A DNA stretch of 64,000 nt, taken from contig NC_092341.1 in assembly GCF_046630445.1 (NCBI RefSeq), positions 8,369,501-8,433,500 on the forward strand, given 5' to 3'. Positions 25,136 to 37,444 of this stretch are shown one piece after another. The position numbers and the translations under genes were made by a program. Below the pieces are notes generated by a model. That model ran no database searches. It was not told the origin of the DNA and saw nothing but the letters and a program-made list of their open reading frames with translations. Each line of letters begins with the position of its first letter. Positions within the stretch are counted from its first letter, which is position 1. The stretch is from Rutidosis leptorrhynchoides (Eukaryota > Streptophyta > Magnoliopsida > Asterales > Asteraceae).

Positions 25136-25653
25136 AAAGGAATAAAAGTGTATATTACACTGCACATAACGTACAAGGTGTGAAGCCATTTAGCTAAAAA
25201 ACAAAACATGTAACATGATTTCGGGTGAGTTTATCGAGATTTTTGTTGTTGATATAAGAATGAGAAATTTGAGTAGTAATTAACCATTTGATTATTTATT
25301 ATTGTGACGAGGGCTGTTAAAAACTTAAAACAAATTTGTAAAATCACTTTCAGACGGGCCAGATAATAAAACGGGGAATACACTGAGACCAGTTAATCAC
25401 AAAACTGAAAAGTATTTGGGCCGAAAAATACGTAGAATGAAGTGTCAATGGACTTTACGGCCCAGTTTTACTTCGCTAATTTATTTAAGAAATGCATCAC
25501 GAATATTTATAAACATCTTTACTCGAAGACTTAAACTCACAACAAGATGTGAGTTCTGAATCTAGTTGGATGTGATTATTGGTGAAATTATAGAAGAATC
25601 TCATGTAAATAGTCATAAGGAATTACACTATAGTTTTAGGACCTAACATGTAA
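25136..25653. other. Intergenic, nothing recognised
   Basis: AT-rich, no ORF or repeat structure that can be supported. Confidence 0.4.
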
Positions 25654-26104
25654 TGTTGGAGTACGAATTGAGTTAAACAAATCAAAATCGGATTGCTGCT
25701 GAGATCGGGAAAAGGAAGCTCGCGATCGGGAGCTTACTATACTCGCGAACTGGAACTTAGAAATCGCAATTGGAGTTTGGCCTCAAACTGAAACTCACGA
25801 ACGCGAGATTTATGGGAGCAGGGATCTCGTTCCCTAAGCTATTTCTTTGTTTGTTTTCTCCTATAAATAACCTCATATGTACCCTGTAAATGTACACCAC
25901 GAAATTTATCAATAAATAACACTCTTTGGTTGGCCGAGGATTAAATTGATCATTATTGATAACATATAACCTCGTTATATTCTTGTGTTTTTTACTATTC
26001 TTGCTAGTTTTTCAATTTCTTCACATATTTTCGTTTATTGTAAGTGGTTTTGATAAATTGGAGTTATCAAATCTTGTTGGGGCTCACATAGTCGTTTTCT
26101 AACA
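25654..26104 (+). repeat. LTR of a small copia element (451 bp)
   Basis: TGTTGGAGTACGAATT...TTTTCTAACA, with a TATA box (CCTATAAATAACC near 25860) and an AATAAA-type signal (CAATAAATAAC near 25910). A copia-type PBS follows immediately. Confidence 0.72.
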
Positions 26105-26230
26105 AGTGATATCAAGAGCTCGGATTACAAGTTTTTCGAAAACAATGACGAAAAAGTGTGATGTGAAGATTCGATCGGTTGAAACTTGAGACGACTATTG
26201 AACACCATTCATGAATCATGAATCATAATC
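26105..26230 (+). mobile_element. PBS and gag start of the same copia remnant
   Basis: GTGATATCAAGAGCTCGG follows the LTR and resembles the variant initiator-Met PBS of Tork-like copia elements. About 25 nt further an ATG starts a short frame, broken by TGA, resembling the KFDRLKLE-type gag beginning. The rest of the element is absent, so it is a 5' relic. Confidence 0.55.
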
Positions 26231-26434
26231 AAAAGATTCATGCATTAGGTTTCTAAAAATATGAACATGTTACATTAAGCATGACACTTTTTATTAATTG
26301 CATATTCATGTGATTAGTTTTCATTGAAAATTGAAATAAAAATTATGGAGTAATTACTACACTTTTAATTGGATTTTTATGTGACAATGATTTTTAATTG
26401 GATTTTTATGTGACAACGGTTTTAAGTTGAACAC

Positions 26435-26696
26435 TAGGGATGAGCCAAAATCTCGAAACCGTACCGGTACCGGTACTGAAATACCATACTGGTGGTATTC
26501 GGTATCGTTTCTTGATTTGAGACGATTTCGGTATTGGTATCATTTGGTACGGTATTGGTAACATTCGGTATCCGTACCCATGCAAATCACTTCATACAAC
26601 TTTCACACTACCTTCTATTTCTCAAAATGCCATGAAACCTTTGTTAAAAGATATATTCGTGAATATAATTCAAAAGGTATACCAATATTAATTGTG
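26435..26696 (+). mobile_element. hAT-like MITE, left half
   Basis: Terminus TAGGGATGAG followed by GTACCGGTACCGG-type repeats. It pairs with the inverted terminus CTCATCCCGA at 39360-39369. Flanks TTGAACAC (26427-26434) and CTGAACAT (39370-39377) agree at 6 of 8 bases, fitting a decayed 8-bp hAT target site. Split by the C1 retroelement; its reconstructed length is about 466 bp with no coding capacity. Confidence 0.65.
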
Positions 26697-27249
26697 TGTG
26701 ATAACCCGGAAATTTCTAACCAAATTTAAACTTTATCTTTATATTATTCCGACACGATAAGCAAAAGTTGTTGAGTTGAATCTCAAGAAGTGTAAACTGT
26801 ATTCATGCATTCATTTAACCTTGACCAAACCCTGACGATTCACGAACCATTATAATTGGATTGGAAAATATACGTATTTATATATATTTTTTTTTACAAA
26901 AATATAATATTAACTTAGTCATAAAACGTCATGATTTAAAATAATATATTTTGATAAACAACAAGTCACTGATTTATAGAAAAAAATGATCACAACGCTC
27001 AATTTTATAAGTTATATTTTTTATAAGATAATTTAATGATGAGTAAGTCAAATTATTAATAAGGGTACACGTCGCGTAACGTAAAAGGCTAGTTTTCTAA
27101 ACGTACGAAAGTGCGCTCGAAAAATCGAAAGTGGTACATGAGTCTAGTGACAACGTACGAGTCATTTGAACAAAAATTACATTTTTACTACGCACGCAAA
27201 TATAATATAATATTTAATTAATTCCAAAGATTAAATATATTATATATTA

Positions 27250-27327
<78 letters not shown>

Positions 27328-29495
27328 CAAATGTGTGTCGGCAAGGAGAATTATGGATGCCAGCTGCCCAATGTCTTCATGCGATCGCATGAATTGTCTC
27401 CACAAACCCCATGCGATCGCTTGGGGTGTGGTTGGCCAAAATGTGTTTAAAGCTCGACGTGTTTTAGTTTCTGATTCATTTCTTCTATCCCTCTCGATCT
27501 CTCTCGATATATATATTATTTATATTATTATTATTATTATTATTATATTATTATTATTATTATTAATTATTAATCATATGATTATTATTAGTAGTATTAG
27601 GAGCGATATTATTAGTATTTATGCATAAAATACTACGATGGAGTGTTGATTGAGTAATTTAAAAAATGGGTTTTTCGAGTGGGATAGGGCTAAGGAAAAT
27701 ATGGGTTATAACTTTGGAGGTTATGGGTATGGTTCATGGGTATGCTCGTGAGTCAAACCTAGTGTTTATCATCTCCTTTGCGTCTACGTACCTTTCCTGC
27801 AATATTGAATCTCAATATTGATACGTGAGTACTCGTAATTTAATTTTTATATATTAATAGTGTATCCCTGACTAGTGCTCGAGTATATAGGATTATGCAT
27901 GCTTGTACTTTTGATATTGCCATTAGATAGGTTATGTTGAATCCTGAATTAGTTACATATGCGGTTGAGATAAGGTATAAGATATGCATGTCGTTGGAAA
28001 GCTAGCGAAAAATTATTAACTTTTCATTTAGAAATCGCGTGATTTCGATGAACGGATTAAAAGATATGGTCAACTGAATTATGGTTAACGTTAAATGAAA
28101 TTGTGTTTGAAACTGTAAATTAATATTTAAACAACTTGTATATGAGATTGATAAATTAATTTTTTAAATATTACTAATCGAGTAAATGAATTTCTATATA
28201 AGGCACGTCTGGTCTTGTTGAGCAATTGTCAAAGTTGACTGTCTTATCATGTTATAAATCTTTATAAACACTACAATCTGGTTTTACAAGTATTGGAAAA
28301 CTATGTGAAATAATAAAATATGTTCGATTGCCATGATAATTCAAATATAATATAGCTCCTGAAATAAATAATATTTTGAGTTTCATAAACTATAAATTCG
28401 TTCAATTATCAAGACTTATATTATGTTAATAGACATGTATTGATTTAAAGATCATATTGGGTAAGGTTAACTTTTGAGATGACTTTTGTTAACTTTTGTA
28501 TGTCGGTCTCGAGCATTAGGATTGTGATACACTATGACCAGACTTAATTTGTTAGACATGTATTGACCAACATATGTTCTCTAGGTTGAGATCTACGGTT
28601 ATTTTACATTTCGAGTTTCGGTCACATTCCGGTGAATTACTTTATGTGCTGTTAAGGTGAGTTTCATTTGCCCCCTTTTTAATTGCTTTTGCAATCTATA
28701 TTTTGGGTTGAGAATACATGCACTTTATTTTAAATGCAATGGATACAAGTACATACTAAATTCTACACCGAGTTTGAACCGAAAATCCCTTAGCTTTGGT
28801 AACTAGTAACTGCCAGTTATAAGAACTGGTGGGCGCGAGTAGTAGTATATGGATCCATAGGGTTTGATATCCCCGTCCGAGCTAGAGCACTAGCCTTTTA
28901 ATGGACGTATGCTATTTGAGAAGCGTACACGTTGGTTTGCGTATATTATTAAGATGATTATACAAAGGGTATAAATTATATATACGTTAAGTTTAGTTAC
29001 CAGGGTGCTTAATTTCGTAGAATATTTTGATAAACGTTTCTGGATGAAACAACTGAAAACTTGAAATTCACCTTTATATACAGATTATGTGCAACATTAA
29101 AACTATGAACTCACCAACCTTTGTGTTGACACTTTTAAGCATGTTTATTCTCAGGTTTATAGAAGTCTTCCGTTGTTTGCTTATATGTGATACAAGCTAT
29201 GTGCATGGAGTCATACATGCTTTATTCAAGAAAACTTTGTATTCACAAAATCATCACCGTGTATCTTATTTTGACTGCATTGTCAACGAATGTATTATGG
29301 TAAACTATTATTTATGGTGATTGTCTATATGTAGAAATCATCAAACGTTGAAAACCTTAGAAATTGATATTCATTTATTGTGTACCTTTTGAAAAGAATG
29401 CAATGTTTACAAAACGTATCATATAGAGGTCAAAATCTCACTATGAAATCAATGAATGATGTATTCGTCCAAAGGGATTTGGAAGGATCGTCACA
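26697..29495 (+). repeat. 5' LTR of non-autonomous element C1 (2799 bp)
   Basis: TGTGATAACCCGG...GATCGTCACA, abutting a PBS. Together with the 3' LTR it defines a complete element with target duplication TTGTG (26692-26696 and 39161-39165). It contains an AT run (27254-27326), paired palindromes (27376-27426) and a TTA tract. In this copy the second palindrome has one mismatch and the TATA box reads TTTAAAG, so this LTR's promoter looks weaker than the one in the 3' LTR. Confidence 0.92.
27254..27326. repeat. (AT)n microsatellite in C1 5' LTR
   Basis: About 73 bp of AT dinucleotides. The equivalent tract in the 3' LTR is at 34019-34088. Confidence 0.9.
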
Positions 29496-29497
29496 GT

Positions 29498-29515
29498 TGG
29501 TATCAGAGCTTGAGG
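29498..29515 (+). other. Primer-binding site of C1
   Basis: TGGTATCAGAGCTTGAGG, initiator-Met type, two bases after the LTR end. Confidence 0.85.
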
Positions 29516-29880
29516 TCATAGGGAACCAGAATTTGCATTAGTGTGTTTAACTGGTAATTGTTAGGATGCATTAGTGAGTCTGGACTATGACCGTATCTGT
29601 TTTTACCGAGTTTTGCTTATTATTTCTTGTCAGAAATTACCTGTTATTATCTTAAGCCCAAGACACGTTTTACTGCATTGATTTCATAAATAGTGTATGG
29701 ACAAATTTTGTATCTTAAGCATATCTATTACAGTAAACTATGTCTTACACTTTCCGAAAATTTCTCCGTAACTTATGAGATTTTGGTATTATATATACAT
29801 ATGTAAATTATGTATCGAAGAATACCAAACTAAATCCTATAATCTATCTCATATCAAAATCAATTCCCTGATTATACAAG

Positions 29881-30291
29881 ATGGATCACGTATCTAGTTC
29901 AAATTCCTTAAACTCCGACAGCTATTCCGATATGGATATTCACTTGAACTCCGAAGACAGTGTAACCGGAATGGATCAACCAATTAGCCATCATCTATTC
30001 TGGATGAATTGGGGATGGGTTCGTAGTCTACTTAATTATTGGAGACAAGAAGAAGGCGATCCCTTCCATCAACCACATTGCCCTCTTGGCGAAGAACTTG
30101 AAGCACTTACAGGCGAACCTGTTCGTAATACCATTTTCTCTCTCATTTCTAGAGTATCTCATCATGATTATATACTATCTCACATTCTAGATCTCATTCA
30201 TTCGCTCGTCCAAACCGACAATCATCCCGGTGTAATAGAAGAAGTCAACGAGCTTCGTGCTCGGGTTGTGGCTTTGGAGAATATGGTGTAG
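29881..30291 (+). CDS. Short gag-like protein of C1, 136 aa
   Basis: Starts MDHVSSSNSLNSDSYSDM: an acidic Ser/Asp head, then a helical part (WGWVRSLLNYWRQEE, NTIFSLISRVSHHDYI) ending in a short leucine-rich helix (EEVNELRARVVALENMV). The same protein is recognisable in two other elements: at 54000 in B1 (stop at 54159) and at 63636-64000 in B2 (stop at 63945). C1 is the only open copy here. No zinc knuckle, protease or RT follows, so it may be a truncated gag N-terminus. The gag identity is inferred from position after PBS and leader. Confidence 0.6.
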   Translation: MDHVSSSNSLNSDSYSDMDIHLNSEDSVTGMDQPISHHLFWMNWGWVRSLLNYWRQEEGDPFHQPHCPLGEELEALTGEPVRNTIFSLISRVSHHDYILSHILDLIHSLVQTDNHPGVIEEVNELRARVVALENMV

Positions 30292-31828
30292 AGATTACAA
30301 GCACCAGCAGCATCACCGGCATCAGCAGTACCACCATCATCAACACCAACAGTATCATTACCACCACCACCAACAACATCCGCATCCCACACCTCAACAT
30401 CACAATCTGTACCTCGAACATCAACATCATACGCACCATAGATACCAAGGAATACCAACAACAACAAACGATGAAGTATTGATTCATAACTTCATCGAAG
30501 AAATATTCTGCAGAGAATATGTAGTTTCTAAAAGTTTTAAAGATTACTTATTCTAGTTCTAATTGTAAACCAGATGAGTGAGCGAATAGGAATGATGAAA
30601 TAAAACCCTGATCGGAATGGTGCACGATTTACAAGCTAGATCTGTTTTACCAGCAGCATCAACAGTACCGTCAGCATCAACAGCACTGTCAGTACCGTCA
30701 GTATCGTCAGCATCAGCAGCATCTATAACATCACAAGCTCCGTCAGATCCATAATCACCTCAAACATCATTACTAATCAACAACGCGTATATCGTATCAA
30801 CGAGTTATGAAGTATTAACTCATTCCCTCTGAAGAAATTATATGTATATTTTATATATATATGAATTTTGAGATCAAAATAAATCTTTTCGTACTAAGCT
30901 ATTACGTGTGAATCTTAACTACTCGGTTAGTTCATGTTATTAATATGCTATGATGTACATCCTTCGTTAATGACTTAACAATCGTTAACTATAATCTCTG
31001 CTTCGACTTAATAGATTCCAAATCAAGTGTATTATTCAAATCCATGTTTGATTTTACACTTTCATTTTCGATGTATTTGAAACTTTCCAGAAAACAACAT
31101 TCGTACCTTGCGAAGTTAGCAAGAGTTCCATAAGCATCAACATGATTCACTAAGGAAATATCAATAAAACTGAATAACGAAGTATTAATTACATTAGTGA
31201 AATACTCAGCGAAGATTATTAAATCTTTAATGTTTTAGAGATTATTCATTTCAGATCCAGCTAAAAATCAAATGAGCTTAATATGATATTAACTTATTAA
31301 ATCTGTATTACATCTGAAGAAAATATACATACTTATATTTTCATAAAGACTGTAATAAATTTCTCGGGTACAAAATATTAATTATGAAACTTTTAACGGG
31401 TAGGTAATACCCGAAAGATATATGAATTCACAATTGATATGTTACATTATTCGATTTTGATTAAGCAAATCATCAACTAAACTCACTACTTTCACAACGA
31501 TATACATTCTTTCCTAGAAATCAAAACAACCATTCGCATTCAAATTTGATTACATATTCTGATTTTGAATAATCAGAATCCAAGCCAAGATTTAACAGAA
31601 AACATCACTCTTAGATTCTTACATCTTTCAAAGCTATACTTTGACTTCAAAAATGTGCTAGAACATCACTGCTATTCATAAACCCATAAAAAAATATTTG
31701 TATCATTCAAAATTCTAGAACATCATATGTATCTTGACAATTACAATCTTCATGCAAACCCTTCAAACTTTTGAAAACATCTTGGATTGATAACCGACGA
31801 TTCGGTTATGATAACTTTGAATGCTAAT
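30292..31828 (+). other. C1 internal region, CAG/CAC-rich then AT-rich
   Basis: Directly after the gag-like ORF come imperfect CAACAC/CATCAG triplet arrays (30300-30430, 30650-30730) that look like a decayed Gln/Ala/Ser-rich tail. The remainder is AT-rich without a usable ORF. No pol motif in any frame. Confidence 0.6.
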
Positions 31829-31874
31829 GAAGCAGCAAAAACTGTAAACGACCTTAACAGCCAAAAGTTTGATG

Positions 31875-32149
31875 ATTAAGAATAGTGTGTTGGCAAAGCT
31901 CAGAAAAAAAAGAGAAGGTTTGGAACTGGAAAACGGATTGAGCAAAGTATGAAGGAGGCTGTGGATAAATCACAAAGACTAAACCTGCCTTCAAAGAATC
32001 CAAATGATTCAGTATCTGCTGAAGTCATTAACGAATACCATGCTCCTGACTCTAAACCTTTACGGACAAATCTTCTTTATCATCTTTCGATATTGGAAAT
32101 TCTAAGATATCATCATATCCTTCATTATAAATATCCTCGATATTTCTGA
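31875..32149 (+). pseudogene. Conserved internal ORF of unknown function (C1 copy)
   Basis: From about 31890 the frame reads a Lys/Arg-rich helix, FGTGKRIEQSMKEAVDKSQR, then LNLPSKNPNDSVSAEV. The B2 element has the same protein at 61679-61903. Upstream stops near 31875-31890 truncate this copy. Neighbours are the same in both elements: gag-like ORF upstream, antisense ORF downstream. Function unknown. Confidence 0.5.
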
Positions 32150-32772
32150 AGATATTTTCATAACTATTCTTATCTGAAATCATTTATCTCCTCTCGTTAT
32201 CCGTATTACATCATAAAGGAAACTGTTTAGTTTCTATATTCTGTAAACCTTCGAGTTTAAATTATGAAAATTTTTGAAGCAGTGTTGGGAACTGAAGCAT
32301 GAGTTAGTATATATAATGACATTTGATCAACGTGATTATATTACAGTGAGTCATGCTGAGTTTCTAAATGGATCGTGATGGTTCACAGACCATATCGTCA
32401 TCATGTGCCATGTTACACGACTCTTACATTCTATCTCATCTCCAAACATATTAAGAACATATCTTCTTGATAGTTCTATTTTTCTAGATATTCTGGTAAT
32501 TTGACAAATCAAGATCGTGTCATTACAATTTCTTTCTTAGAACATTAATTATGTTCATTCCGAAATTCATATCAACGAATTCTGGACTATTATCCGCTTG
32601 ACTTAAAGTCGGGAAGAGAAAACAAAAGCATGAAGCTTCAAAATATCAATGGAAGTATAAATCACAGTAAATTGGAGAGAGTATTAACTGTGGATGTCAA
32701 TGATTATGGAAATACAGAAGCAGAGACATCGAAATATAAGGGAAGATATAAAACCCAACAACCACCCAGAAA

Positions 32773-32946
32773 TTATAAACCGTATATATCGATGAATATA
32801 GCAATATAAAGACAAGGGAGGACTAAAAACACTATAAAACCAAGAGTATAGTAGAAGTGAATAGATTCTTCTAGCGGCAGATGGAAAAGAAGAATGACGG
32901 ATATGAAGGTTAGAAGTATATCAAGAATCAGAACGGGATGGAGCAT
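32773..32946 (-). CDS. Antisense 57-aa two-helix membrane protein (C1 copy)
   Basis: Lies on the strand opposite to the element. Two hydrophobic segments (residues about 5-21 and 29-52) are joined by a short LPLEES loop, with a conserved LPCLY in the second helix and IDIYGL at the end. The B2 element encodes an ortholog of exactly the same length at 60896-61069: 36 of 57 residues identical, no indel, same stop, and most replacements hydrophobic-to-hydrophobic (I/V, I/L, V/I). TATA box at 33030-33036 and an ACGT-core motif at 33172-33182 lie upstream. Antisense genes are known in some Ty3/gypsy lineages; I do not recognise this protein. Confidence 0.6.
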   Translation of the reverse strand: MLHPVLILDILLTFISVILLFHLPLEESIHFYYTLGFIVFLVLPCLYIAIFIDIYGL

Positions 32947-33029
32947 ATTGACGAATGCTTTAAAATATGAATTGAGGGAGAAAGAATAAAAGGTATGAGC
33001 TGTGGAAAATAAGGAAACGAAGGGGGTGG

Positions 33030-33036
33030 ATTTATA
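33030..33036 (-). promoter_or_regulatory. TATA box of the antisense ORF (C1)
   Basis: Minus strand TATAAAT, 90 nt upstream of the antisense ATG; the B2 counterpart is at 60814-60820, 82 nt upstream. Confidence 0.5.
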
Positions 33037-33171
33037 GTATAAAATCAGACAGGAAAATCAAGACAGATCATCGCATTAAATCGAAGAGGATCATAATTTC
33101 CTTAAGTATCGAAGAATCAAATCTTATTACAAAGATTTTCTCCAAATCCCCTGAATTCTGAAAATCAACTG

Positions 33172-33182
33172 TGACTACGTCA
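33172..33182 (-). promoter_or_regulatory. ACGT-core (bZIP-type) motif upstream of antisense TATA (C1)
   Basis: TGACGTAGTCA on the minus strand, 136 nt from the TATA box. The identical 11-mer in the same orientation is in B2 at 60672-60682, 132 nt from its TATA. TGACGT/ACGT cores are known plant bZIP sites; use here is inferred. Confidence 0.45.
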
Positions 33183-33569
33183 CCGGTTAAGACAAACCTT
33201 CATTTACTCATTTCACTCTTTTGTGATAGCTTCACTCGTACTCTTCACAAAAATCAAATTGTTTCATCTATATTATTTAATGATAATAAAACTTTAATTT
33301 TCAGCTTGTATGCGTCATGAAAACATACTTATTGTCATCCATGATCATCCCAACCAAATTTCGGGACAAAATTTCTTTAACGGGTAGGTACTGTGATAAC
33401 CCGAAAATTTCTAACCAAATTTAAACTTTATCTTTATATTATTCCGACACGATAAGCAAAAGTTGTTGACTTGAATCTCAAGAAGTGTAAACTGTATTCA
33501 TGCATTCATTTAACCTTGACCAAACTCTGACGATTCACGAACCATTATAATTGGATTGGAAAATATACG

Positions 33570-33573
<4 letters not shown>

Positions 33574-33656
<83 letters not shown>
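33574..33656. repeat. (AT)n microsatellite in C1 3' LTR, first site
   Basis: About 83 bp. The same site in the 5' LTR (about 26878-26895) has only a short TATATATAT followed by T-rich DNA. Confidence 0.9.
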
Positions 33657-33659
<3 letters not shown>

Positions 33660-34014
33660 ACAAAAATATAATATTAACTTAGTCATAAAACGTCATGATT
33701 TAAAATAATATATTTTGATAAACAACAAGTCACTGATTTATAGAAGCAAATGACCACAACGCTCAATTTTATAAGTTACATTTTTTTATATGATAATTTA
33801 ATGATGAGTAAGTAAAATTATTAATAAGGGTACACGTCGCGTAACGTAAAAGGCTAGTTTTCTAAGCGTACGAAAGTGCGCTCGAAAAACCGAAAGTGGT
33901 ACATGAGTCGAGTGACAACGTACGAGTCATTTGAACAAAAATTACATTTTTACTACGCACGTAAATATAATATAATATTTAATTAATTCTAAAGATTAAA
34001 TATATTATATATTA

Positions 34015-34018
<4 letters not shown>

Positions 34019-34088
<70 letters not shown>
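34019..34088. repeat. (AT)n microsatellite in C1 3' LTR, second site
   Basis: About 70 bp, immediately upstream of the palindrome pair. Confidence 0.9.
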
Positions 34089-34091
<3 letters not shown>

Positions 34092-34147
34092 ATATGTAGC
34101 AAATGTGTGTCGGAAAGGAGAATTATGGATGCCAGCTGCCCAATGTC

Positions 34148-34224
34148 TTCATGCGATCGCATGAATTGTCTCCACAAACCCCATGCGATCGCATGGGGTG
34201 TGGTTGGCCAAAATGTGTATAAAG
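34148..34224 (+). promoter_or_regulatory. Paired palindromes plus TATA box (C1 3' LTR promoter)
   Basis: Two perfect palindromes with core ATGCGATCGCAT (34148-34165 with TTC/GAA flanks; 34179-34198 with CCCC/GGGG flanks) are followed 20 nt later by TATAAAG (34218-34224). The outer bases differ between the two palindromes but pair within each. The same layout is in D1, D2 and D3. Confidence 0.7.
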
Positions 34225-34276
34225 CTCGACGTGTTTTAGTTTCTGATTCATTTCTTCTATCCCTCTCGATCTCTCT

Positions 34277-34430
<154 letters not shown>

Positions 34431-37188
34431 CATATGATTATTATTAGTAGTATTAGGAGCGATATTATTAATATTTATACATAAAATACTACGATGGAGT
34501 GTTGATCGAGTAATTTAAAAAATGGGTTTTTCGAGTGAGATAGGGCTAAGAAAAATATGGGTTATAGCTTTGGAGGTTATGAGTATGGTTCATGGGTATG
34601 CTCGTGAGTCAAACCTAGTGTTTATCATCTCCGTTGTGTCTACGTACCTTTCCTGCAATATTGAATCTTAATATTGATACGTGAGTACTCGTAATTTAAT
34701 TTTTATATATTAATAGTGTATCCCTGACTAGTGCTCGAGTATATAGTATTATGCATGCTTGTACTTTTGATATTGCCATTAGATAGGTTATGTTGAATCC
34801 TGAATTAGTTACATATGCGGTTGAGATAAGGTATAAGATATGCATGTCGTTGGAAAGCTAGCGAAAAATTATTAATTTTTCATTTAGAAATCGTGTGATT
34901 TCGATGAACGGATTAAAAGATATGGTCAACTGAATTATGGTTAACGTAAATGAAATTGTGTTTGAAACTGTAAATTAATATTTAAACAACTTTTCTATGA
35001 GATTGATAAATTAAATTTTTAAATATTACTAATCGAGTAAATGAATTTCTATATAAGGCACGTCCGGTCTTGTTGAGCAATTGTCAAAGTTGACTGTCTT
35101 ATCATGTTATAAATCTTTATAAACACTACAATATGATTTTACAAGTATTGGAAAACTATGTGAAATAATAAAATATGTTCGATTGCTATGATAATTCAAA
35201 TATAATATAGCTCCTGAAATAAATAATATTTTGAGTTTGATAAACTATAAATTCGTTTAATTATCAAGACTTATATTATGTTAATAGACATGTATAGATT
35301 TAAAGATCATATTGGGTAAGGTTAACTTTTGAGATGACTTTTATTAACTTTTGTATGTCGGTCTCGAACATTAGGATTGTGATACACTATGACCAGACCT
35401 AATTTGTTAGACATGTATTGACCAACATATGTTCTCTAGGTTGAGATCTACGGTTATTTTACATTCCGAGTTTCGGTCACATTCCGGTGAATTACTTTAT
35501 GTGCTGTTAAGGTGAGTTTCATTTTGTGACGATCGCTCCAAATCCATGTGGACGAACACGTCATTCATCGATTTCATTGCGAGGTATTTGACCTCTATAT
35601 GATACGTTTTGTAAATATTGCATTCTTTTGAAAAGGCTCACCATAAATGAATATTTAAATCAAAGTTTTTCGATATCTGATGATTTCTACATATAGACAA
35701 TCACCGTAAATAATAGTTTACAATAGTACTTCCGTTGACAATGCCGTCAAAATAAGATACATGGTGATGATTTGGTGAATGCAACGTTTCCTTGAAAAAT
35801 ATGTCATGTAAGACTCCATGCACATAGCTTGTCTAACATATAAGCAAACAGCGGAAGACTTCTAGAGAACCTGAGAATAAACATGCTAACAAGTGTCAAC
35901 ACAAAGGTTGGTGAGTTCATAGTTTTAATGTTTTGCATAATCTGTACATAAAGGTGGATCACAAGATTTCAGTTGTTTCATCCAGAAACGTTTATCAAAA
36001 TATTCTACGAAATTGAGCACCCTGGTAACTAAACTTAACGTATATATAATTTATACCCTTTGTATAATCATCTTAATAATACACGCAAACCAACGTGTAC
36101 GCTTCTCAAATAGCATACGTCCATTAAAAGGCTAGTGCTCTAGCTCGGTCGGGGATATCAAGCCCTATGGATCCATATATAACTACTCGCGCCCACCAGT
36201 TCTTATAACCGGCAGTTACTAGTTACCAAAGCTAAGGGATTTTCGGTTCAAACTCGGTGTAGAATTTAGTATGTACTTGTATCCATTACATTTAAAATAA
36301 AGTGCATGTATTCTCAGCCCAAAATATAGATTGTAAAATCAATTAAAAAGGGAGCAAATGAAACTCACCTTAGCAGCATATAAAGTCGTTCACCAAAATG
36401 TGACTGAAACTCGGATTACCAAATAACCGTAGATCTCAACCTAGGGAACATATGTTGGTCAATAAATGTCTATCAAGCTAGGTCTGGTCATAGTGTATCA
36501 CAATCCTAATGCTCGAGATCGACATACAAAAGTTATCCAACGTCGTTTCAAAAAGTCAATTTTGACAATAGTTCAACAAAACGAGACGTGCCTTATATAA
36601 GAATTCATTTACTCGGTTGGTAATATTTAGAAATTCACTTTATCAATCTCGTAAACAAGTTGTTTAAATCTTAATTGCAGATTCAAAAGCAATTTCAATT
36701 AACGTCAATCATAATTCAGTTGATCATATCTTTTAATCCGTTCATCGAAACTATTCGATATCTAAATGAAAAGTTATTGGTTTTTCGCCAACTTTCCAAA
36801 AACATGTATATCATATACCTTTTACCAGTAATATATGTATTTAATTCGTGATTTATTATAAACTATTTAATGACGAAATTTAGCATACAAGCATGTATAA
36901 ATATATATACTCGAGCACTAGACATGGATACACAATTAATATATAAAAGATAAGATATGAATGCTCACGTATCAATATTGTGATTCAATATTGCAAGAAA
37001 GTACGTAGACGTAACAGAGATGATAAACACTAGGTTTGACTTGCAAAATAATACCCACGAACATTACCCATAACCTCCATAGCTATAACCCATAGTTTTC
37101 TTAGCTCTATCCCGCTCGAAAACCATTTTGAAAGTGACACGCTCATGACCTCGTCGTAGTATTTTATGTATAATACTAATTAATAATA

Positions 37189-37237
37189 CTAATAATAATA
37201 AGATTAATAATAATATTAATCTTAATAATAATAATAT

Positions 37238-37291
<54 letters not shown>
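37189..37291. repeat. (ATT/AAT)n microsatellite in D1
   Basis: TAA-type triplets with a few interruptions, in the transcribed part of the LTR. D2 and D3 carry the same tract at the equivalent place. Confidence 0.9.
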
Positions 37292-37293
<2 letters not shown>

Positions 37294-37366
37294 TAAATAA
37301 AATAAATAAATACTTACGGAGTAATATTAAGAAGAGTGTGAGAAAAACAGAACCGAAGTCGAGCAA

Positions 37367-37444
37367 TTTATAGTATCTCTCCTGTCACCAGCCCCCATGC
37401 GATCGCATGGGGTTTGTGCTGGTTATCCATGCGATCGCATGGAT
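37367..37444 (-). promoter_or_regulatory. Paired palindromes plus TATA box (D1)
   Basis: Perfect 20-nt palindromes at 37425-37444 (ATCC/GGAT flanks) and 37393-37412 (CCCC/GGGG flanks), then TATAAA (minus sense) at 37367-37372, 21 nt on. Confidence 0.7.

Noticed and set aside
27376..27426. Palindrome repeats considered as a CRISPR-like array.
   Set aside because: Only two units per LTR, plant context and a TATA box nearby; they are LTR promoter features.
29087..29320. 77-aa ORF repeated at 38729 (MxNIKTMNSPTFVLTLLSMF).
   Set aside because: It is part of the LTR end; the ORFs recur because the LTRs are duplicates, and the other LTRs lack the frame.
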